Source of the DNA: Lachnospiraceae bacterium
Lineage (GTDB): Bacteria; Bacillota; Clostridia; Lachnospirales; Lachnospiraceae
Direction: 5' to 3'
DNA: 7,984 nucleotides
NCBI GenBank assembly: GCA_024699395.1
Contig: JAILPU010000189.1
Span: 1-7,984 of the forward strand
Shown: piece by piece, positions 1 to 6,038 of the stretch
How the letters are laid out: every line of letters begins with the position of its first letter
Numbering within the stretch: the stretch's first letter is position 1
Notes under the pieces: model-generated
Seen by the model: only the letters and a program-made list of their open reading frames with translations
The model's database searches: none
Told to the model about the DNA's origin: nothing
Program-made: the position numbers and the translations under genes

Positions 1-1223
1 TCTTCTCTTTTGAGAACAGGTTCGTACCCTCCGTCTCTGTAAATCCATTTGGAATACTCATTGGCTTCCTCTCGGGGAATCCCCATAAATTCAAGGTCAC
101 TGTCCTTATCCGAATAGTCACCGTCCAGAGATATTATTATATCCGCATTGGGATAATTTAACGCTTCCCCAAGATAAGTTTCCATATTCGCACTATCCGC
201 GTTTTTAAGGGCAGCCTCATGATTCCTCTGGACATAATACTGATAGTCCATATCCCAAATACTGTACTTGGGTTCTCCTCTGTGGTCGTATAAATCAAAA
301 TTGGATTTAAGCCAGTTTCCGAAATAAGCCGTAAGCTTTTCTGTTCCCGAAGCAGCCAGATGAAGCTCGTCATTAAAATCGGTCTCGGGACTGATACCAA
401 GTTCATCCATCATACAGTTAAAATCAAAAATGGTCAAACCTCGTTTCTCACAATACGACTTAACCCAATTTATCTTTCTCTGTTCATCCTCCGTAATGCA
501 AAAGGGAGTGACAAAAAATACAAGTTCAAAGTCCTTTTCTTTGGAAAGTTCCTCCATGTCTTCAAGCCACTTTTCACCCTCATCGCCTATGGGCTCCTCA
601 TCTGTTACCAAAGGCACATTGGGGTCGAACCCCACCCCTCTGGACTTAAAATTACCCACAGCTTCTCCTCTTCCGTAGGTATTATAGGGATACTCTTCAA
701 AATCATATCTTGTGAGTTCTTTATATCTGTTATGTATAATGGGAAATCTTAAATAAAAATCCTGCCTGTCCTCTTTTTTAACATAGGAATCGATTAATTC
801 AATAGCATTTCGGGAAGGTTTCAGTGCCAGCATGTTCCTGTAAACATTCCCCACCTCCGTATGCCTGTCAAAGAGTAAGCCGTACACATCGACGCATACA
901 ACTTTGGGAGACTGGTTTTTTAGCAGTTCCTTTGTCATATAATAGGAGGACTGCTTGTCCTGACCCGAGGTGGCCATATCAAAGGCTGCCATGCCGTGAT
1001 CCCTCCAGAGAAAACAGGGGAAAATACCGCAGTAGCAATGGCTCGACCCCACAAAGGCCACATCAATAAGATTATCTTTGGTATTGTACAGCTGTTTTGC
1101 CGAAGACTGGTATCCTCCGGTAGTCTCCTTCCAGGAAAGAATCCCGTAGACCTTTGAAAATACAAGAAAACAAATAAGGGCAAAACAGGCGATCTTTACG
1201 ATAGGTAATATTTTATCTTTCAT
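1..1223 (-). CDS. Membrane-anchored SGNH/DltD-AlgJ-like acyltransfer partner protein (C-terminus cut by window edge)
   Basis: The reading frame opens at ATG 1223 and stays open for 407 codons to the left edge, so the C-terminus is missing. Residues about 5-23 form a hydrophobic N-terminal anchor, which predicts an extracytoplasmic catalytic domain. Two SGNH-hydrolase blocks are visible: GSSH at residues 59-62 (nucleophile Ser block, following VDVAFV) and DELH at 285-288 (catalytic Asp-x-x-His block, followed by LAASG). Family knowledge: such proteins (DltD, AlgJ/AlgX, PatB types) act with an MBOAT channel to transfer or remove acyl groups on cell-surface polymers. The MBOAT gene lies directly upstream with a 6-bp gap, and the start has only a weak CAGG ahead of it, so translation is probably coupled. 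Beyond the SGNH fold, residues ~310-407 form an extra region (with DIIISLDGDYS at 361-371) that I cannot assign. The substrate is unknown. Confidence 0.85.
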   Translation of the reverse strand, partial: MKDKILPIVKIACFALICFLVFSKVYGILSWKETTGGYQSSAKQLYNTKDNLIDVAFVGSSHCYCGIFPCFLWRDHGMAAFDMATSGQDKQSSYYMTKELLKNQSPKVVCVDVYGLLFDRHTEVGNVYRNMLALKPSRNAIELIDSYVKKEDRQDFYLRFPIIHNRYKELTRYDFEEYPYNTYGRGEAVGNFKSRGVGFDPNVPLVTDEEPIGDEGEKWLEDMEELSKEKDFELVFFVTPFCITEDEQRKINWVKSYCEKRGLTIFDFNCMMDELGISPETDFNDELHLAASGTEKLTAYFGNWLKSNFDLYDHRGEPKYSIWDMDYQYYVQRNHEAALKNADSANMETYLGEALNYPNADIIISLDGDYSDKDSDLEFMGIPREEANEYSKWIYRDGGYEPVLKRE

Positions 1224-1229
1224 AACAAA

Positions 1230-2714
1230 TCAAAACCTGAAATATATAAATTGCGCGGAATCAAAGTCCACGCCGTATTCTCCGTAAACCACACACGCCA
1301 CCATAAGTGCGATATAAACAATCCAGCGAAACCACAGATTCTCCGCCCCCATAAATCTTCCTATATCCTTTTGGGCCATATATCTGTATATGTCCACAAT
1401 AACAAGGATAATAAGGGCAGCCATAAGAATCCCCACTTCCCTCCTGTCCAGACCGAAGGTAAACAAACTTTCATCAAAGAGACTCCAGGGATCGAATCTT
1501 GTGATCATATGCTTAAAATACACCAATGCTTCTTTGACAGAAGATGCTCTGAAAAATACCCAGGCAAAACAGGTCAGGGTAAAGGTGGTAAATATCCTTA
1601 AAAGCCTGTGACTGAAAGCCTCGGTATTTACCTTTAAAAGCTTTGCCGTTTTCTCCTTAACAGGCTTTAAAAGATCCCCTGCTATCTGATACAATCCGTG
1701 AATTCCGCCCCAGACAACAAAGCTCAAATCCGCTCCGTGCCAGAGACCGCTTAACAAAAAGGTTATAAGAATATTTCTGTATTTTACAACTCTTCCCTTT
1801 CTGTTGCCCCCGAGGGGGATATATACATAATCCCTGAACCAGAGGCTCAAGGAAATATGCCATCTTCTCCAGAACTCCGCAATACTCCCGGCAAAATAAG
1901 GAGTATTGAAATTCTCCATAAGGTCAAAGCCCATTATCCTTCCGGCTCCCACAGCTATGTTGGAATAACCGGAAAAGTCGCAGTAAATCTGAATCGCAAA
2001 TGCTATGGCGCCGAAAACTCCTTCAACAAATCCCACAGCCTGAGGATTTCCAAAAACTCCGTCCACAAAAAAGGATATTCTGTCGGCTATAACCATCTTC
2101 TGAAACATTCCCCAGGTCATAAGCATAAAGCCTTCGGATAGTTTCTCATAGGAAAAGTTTCTCTCAAGGCTCACTTTTTTTATATTGGAAAGAAGCTTTT
2201 TACTTCTCTCTATGGGGCCCGCCACAAGCTGGGGAAAGAAGGATACAAAGAGGGCATAATTTATAAAGTTTTTTTCGGGCTCGGTTTCATTTCTATAAAC
2301 ATCCGCCGCATAGGACAGTGCCTGAAATGTATAAAAGGATATTCCCACGGGAAGAATGAGAGAAAAGGGGCTTGAAACCCTTTTTATCCCCATGGGACTC
2401 AATATGACATTGACAAGATCTATGGTCATATCCAGGTATTTAAATACAAAAAGAATCCCCAGATTAACTAAAAAAGTCAGAATAAGAACCGCTTTTTTCT
2501 TTTTGGCATCACTTAAGGCTCCTATTATCCGCCCGCCGAAATAAGTCACCACAGTGGAAAAAAGTATAAGGAGCCCGTAGGAGGCATTCCAGCTCATGTA
2601 AAAATAATAGCTTGCGCCCAGAAGCCAAAGAGTTCTTAATTTTACCGGGATAATGTAATAAATAAGCACCACCGCCGGAAAAAAAACGAGGAAATGAAAG
2701 GAATTAAATGCCAT
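1230..2714 (-). CDS. AlgI-like MBOAT family membrane O-acyltransferase
   Basis: This 494-residue polytopic membrane protein has the full length of AlgI-type enzymes, longer than typical DltB (about 400). The N-terminus (NSFHFLVFFPAVVLIYYIIP) and about 11-12 hydrophobic segments are typical. Family motifs run in order: LPVGISFYTFQALSY near 121-135, FPQLVAGPIER at 160-170, CDFSGYSNIAVGAGRIMGF at 245-263, EFWRRWHISLSLWFRDYVYIPLGG within 280-303, and the catalytic SGLWHGA at 322-328. H286 and H326 match the two conserved histidines. Family knowledge: MBOATs of this group pass an acyl group, often acetyl, from a cytoplasmic donor to an extracytoplasmic polymer with the help of an SGNH partner, which is the next gene. 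The start at 2714 lies inside the upstream oxidoreductase gene (11-bp overlap) and has a good GGAG Shine-Dalgarno. The acceptor could be an exopolysaccharide, teichoic acid or peptidoglycan; the sequence does not say which. Confidence 0.95.
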   Translation of the reverse strand: MAFNSFHFLVFFPAVVLIYYIIPVKLRTLWLLGASYYFYMSWNASYGLLILFSTVVTYFGGRIIGALSDAKKKKAVLILTFLVNLGILFVFKYLDMTIDLVNVILSPMGIKRVSSPFSLILPVGISFYTFQALSYAADVYRNETEPEKNFINYALFVSFFPQLVAGPIERSKKLLSNIKKVSLERNFSYEKLSEGFMLMTWGMFQKMVIADRISFFVDGVFGNPQAVGFVEGVFGAIAFAIQIYCDFSGYSNIAVGAGRIMGFDLMENFNTPYFAGSIAEFWRRWHISLSLWFRDYVYIPLGGNRKGRVVKYRNILITFLLSGLWHGADLSFVVWGGIHGLYQIAGDLLKPVKEKTAKLLKVNTEAFSHRLLRIFTTFTLTCFAWVFFRASSVKEALVYFKHMITRFDPWSLFDESLFTFGLDRREVGILMAALIILVIVDIYRYMAQKDIGRFMGAENLWFRWIVYIALMVACVVYGEYGVDFDSAQFIYFRF

Positions 2715-4146
2715 CTGTCTCTCCAGTGGCTACCACATCGATACCGGTACCGGCCACATTTTCTATGATAACATCCCCCACCTTAACTTCACGGTCAAGT
2801 TCCACCGCCTTTATGGTCTTCATGCATTCAAAAACTGAGCTCTTGGGAATCTCACCCTTTGTTTTTACGGGGACGGGATTTTTCTTTCCCTTAATTGAGA
2901 CAAAACTGGTAACGGTACGCTTGGGTGCCGTCATTTCATTGGTGGCAAATTCAAAGCCCATGGGGCAGGAATTACCTGTTATATCAAGAGTTCCGTCCTC
3001 CTTTTTATCGGCGGTAACAAGGCATCCTCTGGGACATCTTATGCAGATAACCTGCCTTGTTTTATCAAAGTCTTTGGGTATGGTATTCTGACTCTTCGCA
3101 GGAAGTTTAAGTTCCTGTACTTCACCCCAGTCCTTTACTCCCTCCAGAATAAGCTTTGCGGCACCTTCTCCCGCAAGAACAGACTCCTTCGATACATTAT
3201 CCACAAGGTCATGTACGTGGAGTACGTTACCGCAGGCAAAAATGCCTCTCTTGGGTGTTTCAAAATCTTTGTTTACAAAAGGACCTCCCGTCTTGGGATC
3301 CAGTTCCATTCCCGCTGCAACGGAAAGTTCATTTTCCGGTATAAGACCGCAGCTTAAAAGAAGGGTGTCGCAGTCATAATGCTTCTTAGTTCCCGGTATG
3401 GGTGCAAAATCATCTCCCACTTCACAAATAACCACTCCCGTAAGCCTGTCCTTACCCTCTATCTTCGTTACGGTATGTCTGAAATAAAGAGGGATATCAT
3501 AATCGTCAAGGCACTGCATTATATTACGTCTCAAGCCTCCCGAATAGGGCATGATCTCCGCCACGCAGATAACCTTTGCTCCCTCCAAAACCATTCTTCT
3601 TGCCATAATGAGACCGATATCTCCGCTTCCCACTATGACCACCTTCTTACCGCACATAAGTCCCTCGATATTGGAATATCTCTGGGCACATCCGGCGGTG
3701 AAAACTCCGGAAGGTCTGAATCCGGGAATATTAAGGGCGCCCCTTGTCTTCTCCCTGCAACCCATGGCTAAGACAACAGCCTCGGCCTCTATCTTTAAAA
3801 GACCCATTTCGCCGTTCATTGCGGTAACGACGCAGGCATCCTTAATATCCTTAAGTTCGTTATCCTTGTCACCACGACCGGTAACATCTATTACCATGGT
3901 ATTAAGCATGTATTTTATGTCCGTATCCTTAAGCATATGAACATATCTCAAGGCATATTCGGGACCTGTAAGTTCTTCCTTAAAGGTATGAAGGCCGAAA
4001 CCGTTATGGATGCACTGATTTAAAATGCCTCCCAAAGTATTGTCTCTCTCAAGTATAAGGATATCCTTTACTCCATTTTCGTAAGCCTTCAAAGCAGCCG
4101 CCATTCCGGCAGGACCGCCACCTATTACAACAAGCTGTGCTTTCAT
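2704..4146 (-). CDS. FAD/NAD(P)-dependent oxidoreductase fused to a C-terminal DUF1667 cysteine domain
   Basis: Residues 1-~340 are a two-dinucleotide-fold oxidoreductase: the FAD-binding G9-x-G11-x-x-G14 (VIGGGPAG), a second NAD(P)-binding G173-x-G175-x-x-G178 (VIVGSGDIG) and a late FAD contact GIFACGNV at 301-308. LGGILNQCIHNGFG at 38-51 and GCREKTRG at 129-136 resemble the subfamily of pyridine nucleotide oxidoreductases found next to glycerol-3-phosphate dehydrogenase-like genes. No CxxC redox disulfide sits by the FAD motif. Residues ~362-475 match a DUF1667-type domain with CIRCPRGC (C368, C371, C375) and C394, a likely metal or Fe-S site. In many relatives these are two separate genes, so this is a fusion. 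Inferred role: electron transfer partner of the 4354-5838 protein. The stop overlaps the MBOAT start; the start at 4146 has AGAGG 9 nt upstream. Confidence 0.88.
   Translation of the reverse strand: MKAQLVVIGGGPAGMAAALKAYENGVKDILILERDNTLGGILNQCIHNGFGLHTFKEELTGPEYALRYVHMLKDTDIKYMLNTMVIDVTGRGDKDNELKDIKDACVVTAMNGEMGLLKIEAEAVVLAMGCREKTRGALNIPGFRPSGVFTAGCAQRYSNIEGLMCGKKVVIVGSGDIGLIMARRMVLEGAKVICVAEIMPYSGGLRRNIMQCLDDYDIPLYFRHTVTKIEGKDRLTGVVICEVGDDFAPIPGTKKHYDCDTLLLSCGLIPENELSVAAGMELDPKTGGPFVNKDFETPKRGIFACGNVLHVHDLVDNVSKESVLAGEGAAKLILEGVKDWGEVQELKLPAKSQNTIPKDFDKTRQVICIRCPRGCLVTADKKEDGTLDITGNSCPMGFEFATNEMTAPKRTVTSFVSIKGKKNPVPVKTKGEIPKSSVFECMKTIKAVELDREVKVGDVIIENVAGTGIDVVATGETDGI
2719..2724 (-). promoter_or_regulatory. 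Shine-Dalgarno of the MBOAT gene, inside the upstream coding region
   Basis: On the minus strand GGAGAG lies a few bases before ATG 2714 (GGAG ends 6 nt from the start). It is embedded in the last codons of the upstream oxidoreductase, whose TAA stop is at 2704-2706. The stop and start therefore overlap by 11 bp, an arrangement that usually gives translational coupling and supports 2714 as the MBOAT start. Confidence 0.75.
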
Positions 4147-4153
4147 AATATCA
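4145..4153. repeat. 9-bp direct repeat, copy next to the oxidoreductase start (candidate target-site duplication)
   Basis: ATAATATCA on the plus strand, identical to 4348-4356. It covers the first two bases of the ATG 4146 start codon when read on the minus strand (TGATATTAT then G). Confidence 0.65.
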
Positions 4154-4155
4154 TT

Positions 4156-4160
4156 CCTCT
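4156..4160 (-). promoter_or_regulatory. Shine-Dalgarno of the oxidoreductase-DUF1667 gene, lying in the inserted segment
   Basis: On the minus strand AGAGG ends 9 nt before ATG 4146. It lies just outside the 9-bp direct repeat, within the proposed inserted segment. If the insertion reading is right, the present ribosome binding site was brought by the insert; the pre-insertion site would have been an AAGGA in the last codons of the upstream gene. Confidence 0.6.
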
Positions 4161-4219
4161 GTTATAATTGGATTGTGCAAGACAAAATTCGTTTGTTTCC
4201 CGATGCCGCTATTAATCCC

Positions 4220-4248
4220 TGTGGTAGCATTTGAAAACCAATACCACA
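4220..4248. repeat. Inverted repeat (7-bp arms, 15-nt loop) inside the candidate insertion
   Basis: TGTGGTA at 4220-4226 is the exact reverse complement of TACCACA at 4242-4248. It could form a stem-loop in the operon transcript on either strand. There is no T-run straight after either arm, so it does not look like an intrinsic terminator. It may be a structural core of the inserted segment. Confidence 0.5.
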
Positions 4249-4347
4249 TTTTCGCGCCAAGCTTTTTTTGCATCATTTATATTGCAGGTGTGAATCCCTA
4301 TGACCTAGTTTTTCATGAGAAGTCACGAAGCAACTTTCTAAAAACAA

Positions 4348-4356
4348 ATAATATCA
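4348..4356. repeat. 9-bp direct repeat, copy at the COG0579-gene stop (candidate target-site duplication)
   Basis: ATAATATCA on the plus strand, identical to 4145-4153. Read on the minus strand it begins with the TGA stop codon (4354-4356) of the upstream oxidase gene. Confidence 0.65.
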
Positions 4357-5838
4357 GTTTGCATCCTTGGAAAGTACATAGTAGGAACCGTCCTGAGCCT
4401 TATTTATCTCAGACTCATCGACACCCAGTTCCCTTGCAAGTATTTCCACAACTCTGGGATTGCAGAATCCCGACTGGCATCTGCCCATGCCCGCTCTTGT
4501 CCTTCTCTTTATGGCGTCAAGAGTGGTTGCGGGAAGAATACTGTGAATAGCCTGAACAATCTCGGCTTCACTTACTCTCTCGCATCTGCAGATTATATTC
4601 GCATATCGGGGATCCTCTTTTATCAAAGCTTCAATTTCTTCTTCAGTAGCGCCGTTTACAGCCTTGATACCTTTTCTTACGGGATTGAAATCTTCTTTTT
4701 CTTTAAGCTCCTTAATTTTTCCCACAAGCTCACGTACATATTCCGCTGTGGCGGGAGCGCATGAAAGTCCCGGGGAACCCATTCCTGCCACATCTATAAA
4801 GCCGGGTGCATCTTTAACCTCACCTATCATGAAGTCACCGCATCCCAAATATTCATCTTCAAAGTTGTTAAGCTCACAGGCTTCGGTCAGGGTGGCTCTA
4901 AGTCCCGCGAATTCGGTGATGGGATTTCTTCCGTAACCCTCCTTCACACTTAAAACAGCTTTCTTCTTAAGAAGAGCCGTCCCCGCTGCCGTGGTATCTG
5001 TTCCTTCCTTGTCCCGGATATCCTCTGCCGTGGGTCCCGTCATAAGGTTACCGTGCACAGTGGGAGTCACAAGAGTTCCCTTTCCCAAAGCTGTGGGAAG
5101 CTGGAAAAGAGTGCTTGTCACATAATTTCCAACATTCTTGTCATACAGTATATATTCACCCTTACGAGGTGTTATCTTTATCTTATTTTTGCTCACCATA
5201 TTGTGTATGGCATCGGCGTATACCCCCGCCGCATTGATTACAATATCCGCCTCTATCTCTTCACCCTTTGAAGTCTTTATGACATATCCGTCATTTTCTT
5301 TCCCGGAAACATCCGTTACAAGAGTGGACATCATAAACTTTGCCCCGTTCTTAATTGCATTTTCCGCAAAGGCCACAGTCATAATAAAAGGACAGGCAAT
5401 GCTTCCTGTGGGTGCCCACAAAGCAGCATAAACATTGTCGGAAATATTGGGCTCTTTTTTCAAGACCTCATCTCTGGAAAGAATCTTAAGACCCGGAACT
5501 TTGTTTTTCTCGCCCCTTTCCTTCAATTCCTCAAGTTTTCCCATATCCTCTTGGGAAAAACACAGCACAAGAGAACCGTTTTTCTTAAAAGGAATATCCA
5601 GTTCCTTGGAAAGGGTATGCATAAGAAGATTTCCTCTTACGTTGAGTTTAGCCATCAATGTACCGCTTTTGGCGTCATATCCGCTGTGTATGATTCCGCT
5701 GTTGGCCTTGCTTGTGCCTTCGCACACATCACTGCACCTGTCGATAACGGTTATATCCAGCTTGTATCGTGATAATTCCCTGGCAATGGCGCATCCGTTT
5801 ACGCCTGCGCCGATTATGGCAACGTCGGTCTTGATCAT
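4354..5838 (-). CDS. COG0579/GlpA-like FAD-dependent oxidoreductase with C-terminal BFD-like [2Fe-2S] domain
   Basis: This 494-residue protein begins with a DAO-type Rossmann motif, G10-x-G12-x-x-G15 (AIIGAGVNG), followed by E40-GTSKANSGIIHSGYD, the typical FAD-pyrophosphate/ribose region. INAAGVYAD at 201-209 and AGMGSPGLSCAPA at 351-363 are further family marks. Residues ~410-472 are a BFD-like [2Fe-2S] domain with C417-x-C419 and C454-x4-C459 (RAGMGRCQSGFC). Family knowledge: this order (DAO fold then BFD-like domain) is that of the anaerobic glycerol-3-phosphate dehydrogenase subunit GlpA; COG0579 also contains L-2-hydroxyglutarate oxidase. In many Firmicutes and Thermotoga it neighbours a FAD oxidoreductase and a DUF1667 protein, as here, so glycerol-3-phosphate is the favoured but unproven substrate. 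It is the first gene of the leftward cluster, with promoter and candidate operator at 5926-5954. GGAG lies 11 nt before the start. No glpK or glpF is in view. Confidence 0.9.
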   Translation of the reverse strand: MIKTDVAIIGAGVNGCAIARELSRYKLDITVIDRCSDVCEGTSKANSGIIHSGYDAKSGTLMAKLNVRGNLLMHTLSKELDIPFKKNGSLVLCFSQEDMGKLEELKERGEKNKVPGLKILSRDEVLKKEPNISDNVYAALWAPTGSIACPFIMTVAFAENAIKNGAKFMMSTLVTDVSGKENDGYVIKTSKGEEIEADIVINAAGVYADAIHNMVSKNKIKITPRKGEYILYDKNVGNYVTSTLFQLPTALGKGTLVTPTVHGNLMTGPTAEDIRDKEGTDTTAAGTALLKKKAVLSVKEGYGRNPITEFAGLRATLTEACELNNFEDEYLGCGDFMIGEVKDAPGFIDVAGMGSPGLSCAPATAEYVRELVGKIKELKEKEDFNPVRKGIKAVNGATEEEIEALIKEDPRYANIICRCERVSEAEIVQAIHSILPATTLDAIKRRTRAGMGRCQSGFCNPRVVEILARELGVDESEINKAQDGSYYVLSKDAN

Positions 5839-5846
5839 TTTTATTC

Positions 5847-5871
5847 ATTCTCCGGCAAAGCCTTGCCGAAT
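5847..5871 (-). promoter_or_regulatory. Leader stem-loop overlapping the Shine-Dalgarno of the COG0579 gene
   Basis: In the minus-strand leader, CGGCAA (5868-5863) pairs with TTGCCG (5858-5853) around a GGCT loop. The flanking ATT and AAT can also pair across a 3-nt bulge. The Shine-Dalgarno GGAG occupies 5853-5850, so its first G is the last stem base and the rest lies in the bulge. The fold would partly hide the ribosome binding site. Whether it is regulatory is inference; it is a small hairpin. Confidence 0.45.
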
Positions 5872-5925
5872 CCATCCTTTCCTAATGCTTTCTCCCATAT
5901 CTAAAAAAAGGTTACTTTCTTCGCT

Positions 5926-5954
5926 ATTATATCACACAAAAACCAAGGTGTGAA
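5926..5954 (-). promoter_or_regulatory. Strong sigma-A-type promoter for the leftward operon
   Basis: On the minus strand: -35 TTCACA (5954-5949, 5 of 6 to consensus), a 17-nt spacer, and a perfect -10 TATAAT (5931-5926) with an extended TG one base before it. Predicted transcription start is about 5919-5921, giving a leader of about 80 nt before ATG 5838. It is the best promoter in the window by consensus and the only strong one seen for the four-gene leftward cluster. Confidence 0.85.
5932..5953. promoter_or_regulatory. Candidate operator: perfect TCACAC-N10-GTGTGA inverted repeat between -35 and -10
   Basis: TCACAC at 5932-5937 is the exact reverse complement of GTGTGA at 5948-5953. The 22-bp site fills the spacer of the leftward promoter and overlaps its -35. 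It also abuts the -35 of the candidate rightward promoter (5956). Dyad placement like this is typical of repressor binding sites. The half-site does not identify the regulator with confidence. Confidence 0.6.
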
Positions 5955-5955
5955 A

Positions 5956-5984
5956 TTGATTAAAAGGCTTTTTTGTGATAACAT
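5956..5984 (+). promoter_or_regulatory. Possible divergent promoter for the CPBP protease gene
   Basis: TTGATT (5956-5961), 17-nt spacer, TAACAT (5979-5984) with an extended TG before it. Each hexamer matches consensus at 4 of 6. It would start transcription near 5991, about 48 nt before ATG 6039. It is weaker than the facing leftward promoter and is only separated from it by a couple of bases. Confidence 0.45.
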
Positions 5985-6025
5985 AGCCTCATGCATCTGA
6001 TATTTTCAGACAAATTTAAATATAT

Positions 6026-6030
6026 GGAGG
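6026..6030 (+). promoter_or_regulatory. Shine-Dalgarno that fixes the CPBP protease start
   Basis: GGAGG ends 8 nt before ATG 6039. The earlier in-frame ATG at 5991 has no Shine-Dalgarno and would lie at or near the predicted transcription start, so 6039 is preferred. Confidence 0.8.
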
Positions 6031-6038
6031 TTTTTTAC

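Larger units (their letters stand above)
4154..4347. mobile_element. Candidate ~194-bp MITE-like insertion between two operon genes
   Basis: This stretch separates two genes that otherwise look like operon neighbours, and it is bounded exactly by perfect 9-bp direct repeats (ATAATATCA) at 4145-4153 and 4348-4356. One copy contains the upstream gene's TGA stop and the other reaches into the downstream gene's ATG. Removing the insert plus one repeat would rebuild TGA-TATT-ATG, a 4-bp stop-start gap in keeping with the tight spacing in the rest of the cluster. The interior holds a perfect 7-bp inverted repeat but no convincing gene. The outer ends show only a loose inverted similarity (about 13 of 25 positions, best at AATTGGATTGTG versus AGTTGCTTCGTG), so terminal inverted repeats are weak. 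No transposase was seen. An alternative is an ordinary intergenic spacer with a chance repeat. Confidence 0.5.

Noticed and set aside
360..752. 130-codon plus-strand open frame
   Set aside because: It is antisense to the SGNH protein, whose GSSH and DELH motifs show that the minus strand is the coding one.
4151..4276. 41-codon minus-strand open frame inside the candidate insertion
   Set aside because: It has no clear ribosome binding site, no recognisable similarity and unusual composition. It ends inside the 9-bp repeat, which fits chance.
4173..4550. 125-codon plus-strand open frame covering the 197-bp gap
   Set aside because: It runs from the gap into the antisense of the oxidase gene with no Shine-Dalgarno and no family resemblance, so it is treated as chance. 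If the gap segment proves multi-copy, this frame may recur and be misannotated.
5844..5897. 17-codon possible leader peptide (MGESIRKGWIRQGFAGE) ahead of the COG0579 gene
   Set aside because: The ATG has no Shine-Dalgarno and the peptide shows no run of regulatory codons. It overlaps the leader hairpin, which accounts for the sequence better.
5435..5953. 172-codon plus-strand open frame
   Set aside because: It lies antisense to the COG0579 oxidoreductase and its promoter. The translation is Ser/Pro/Leu-rich as expected for an antisense shadow, and it has no Shine-Dalgarno.
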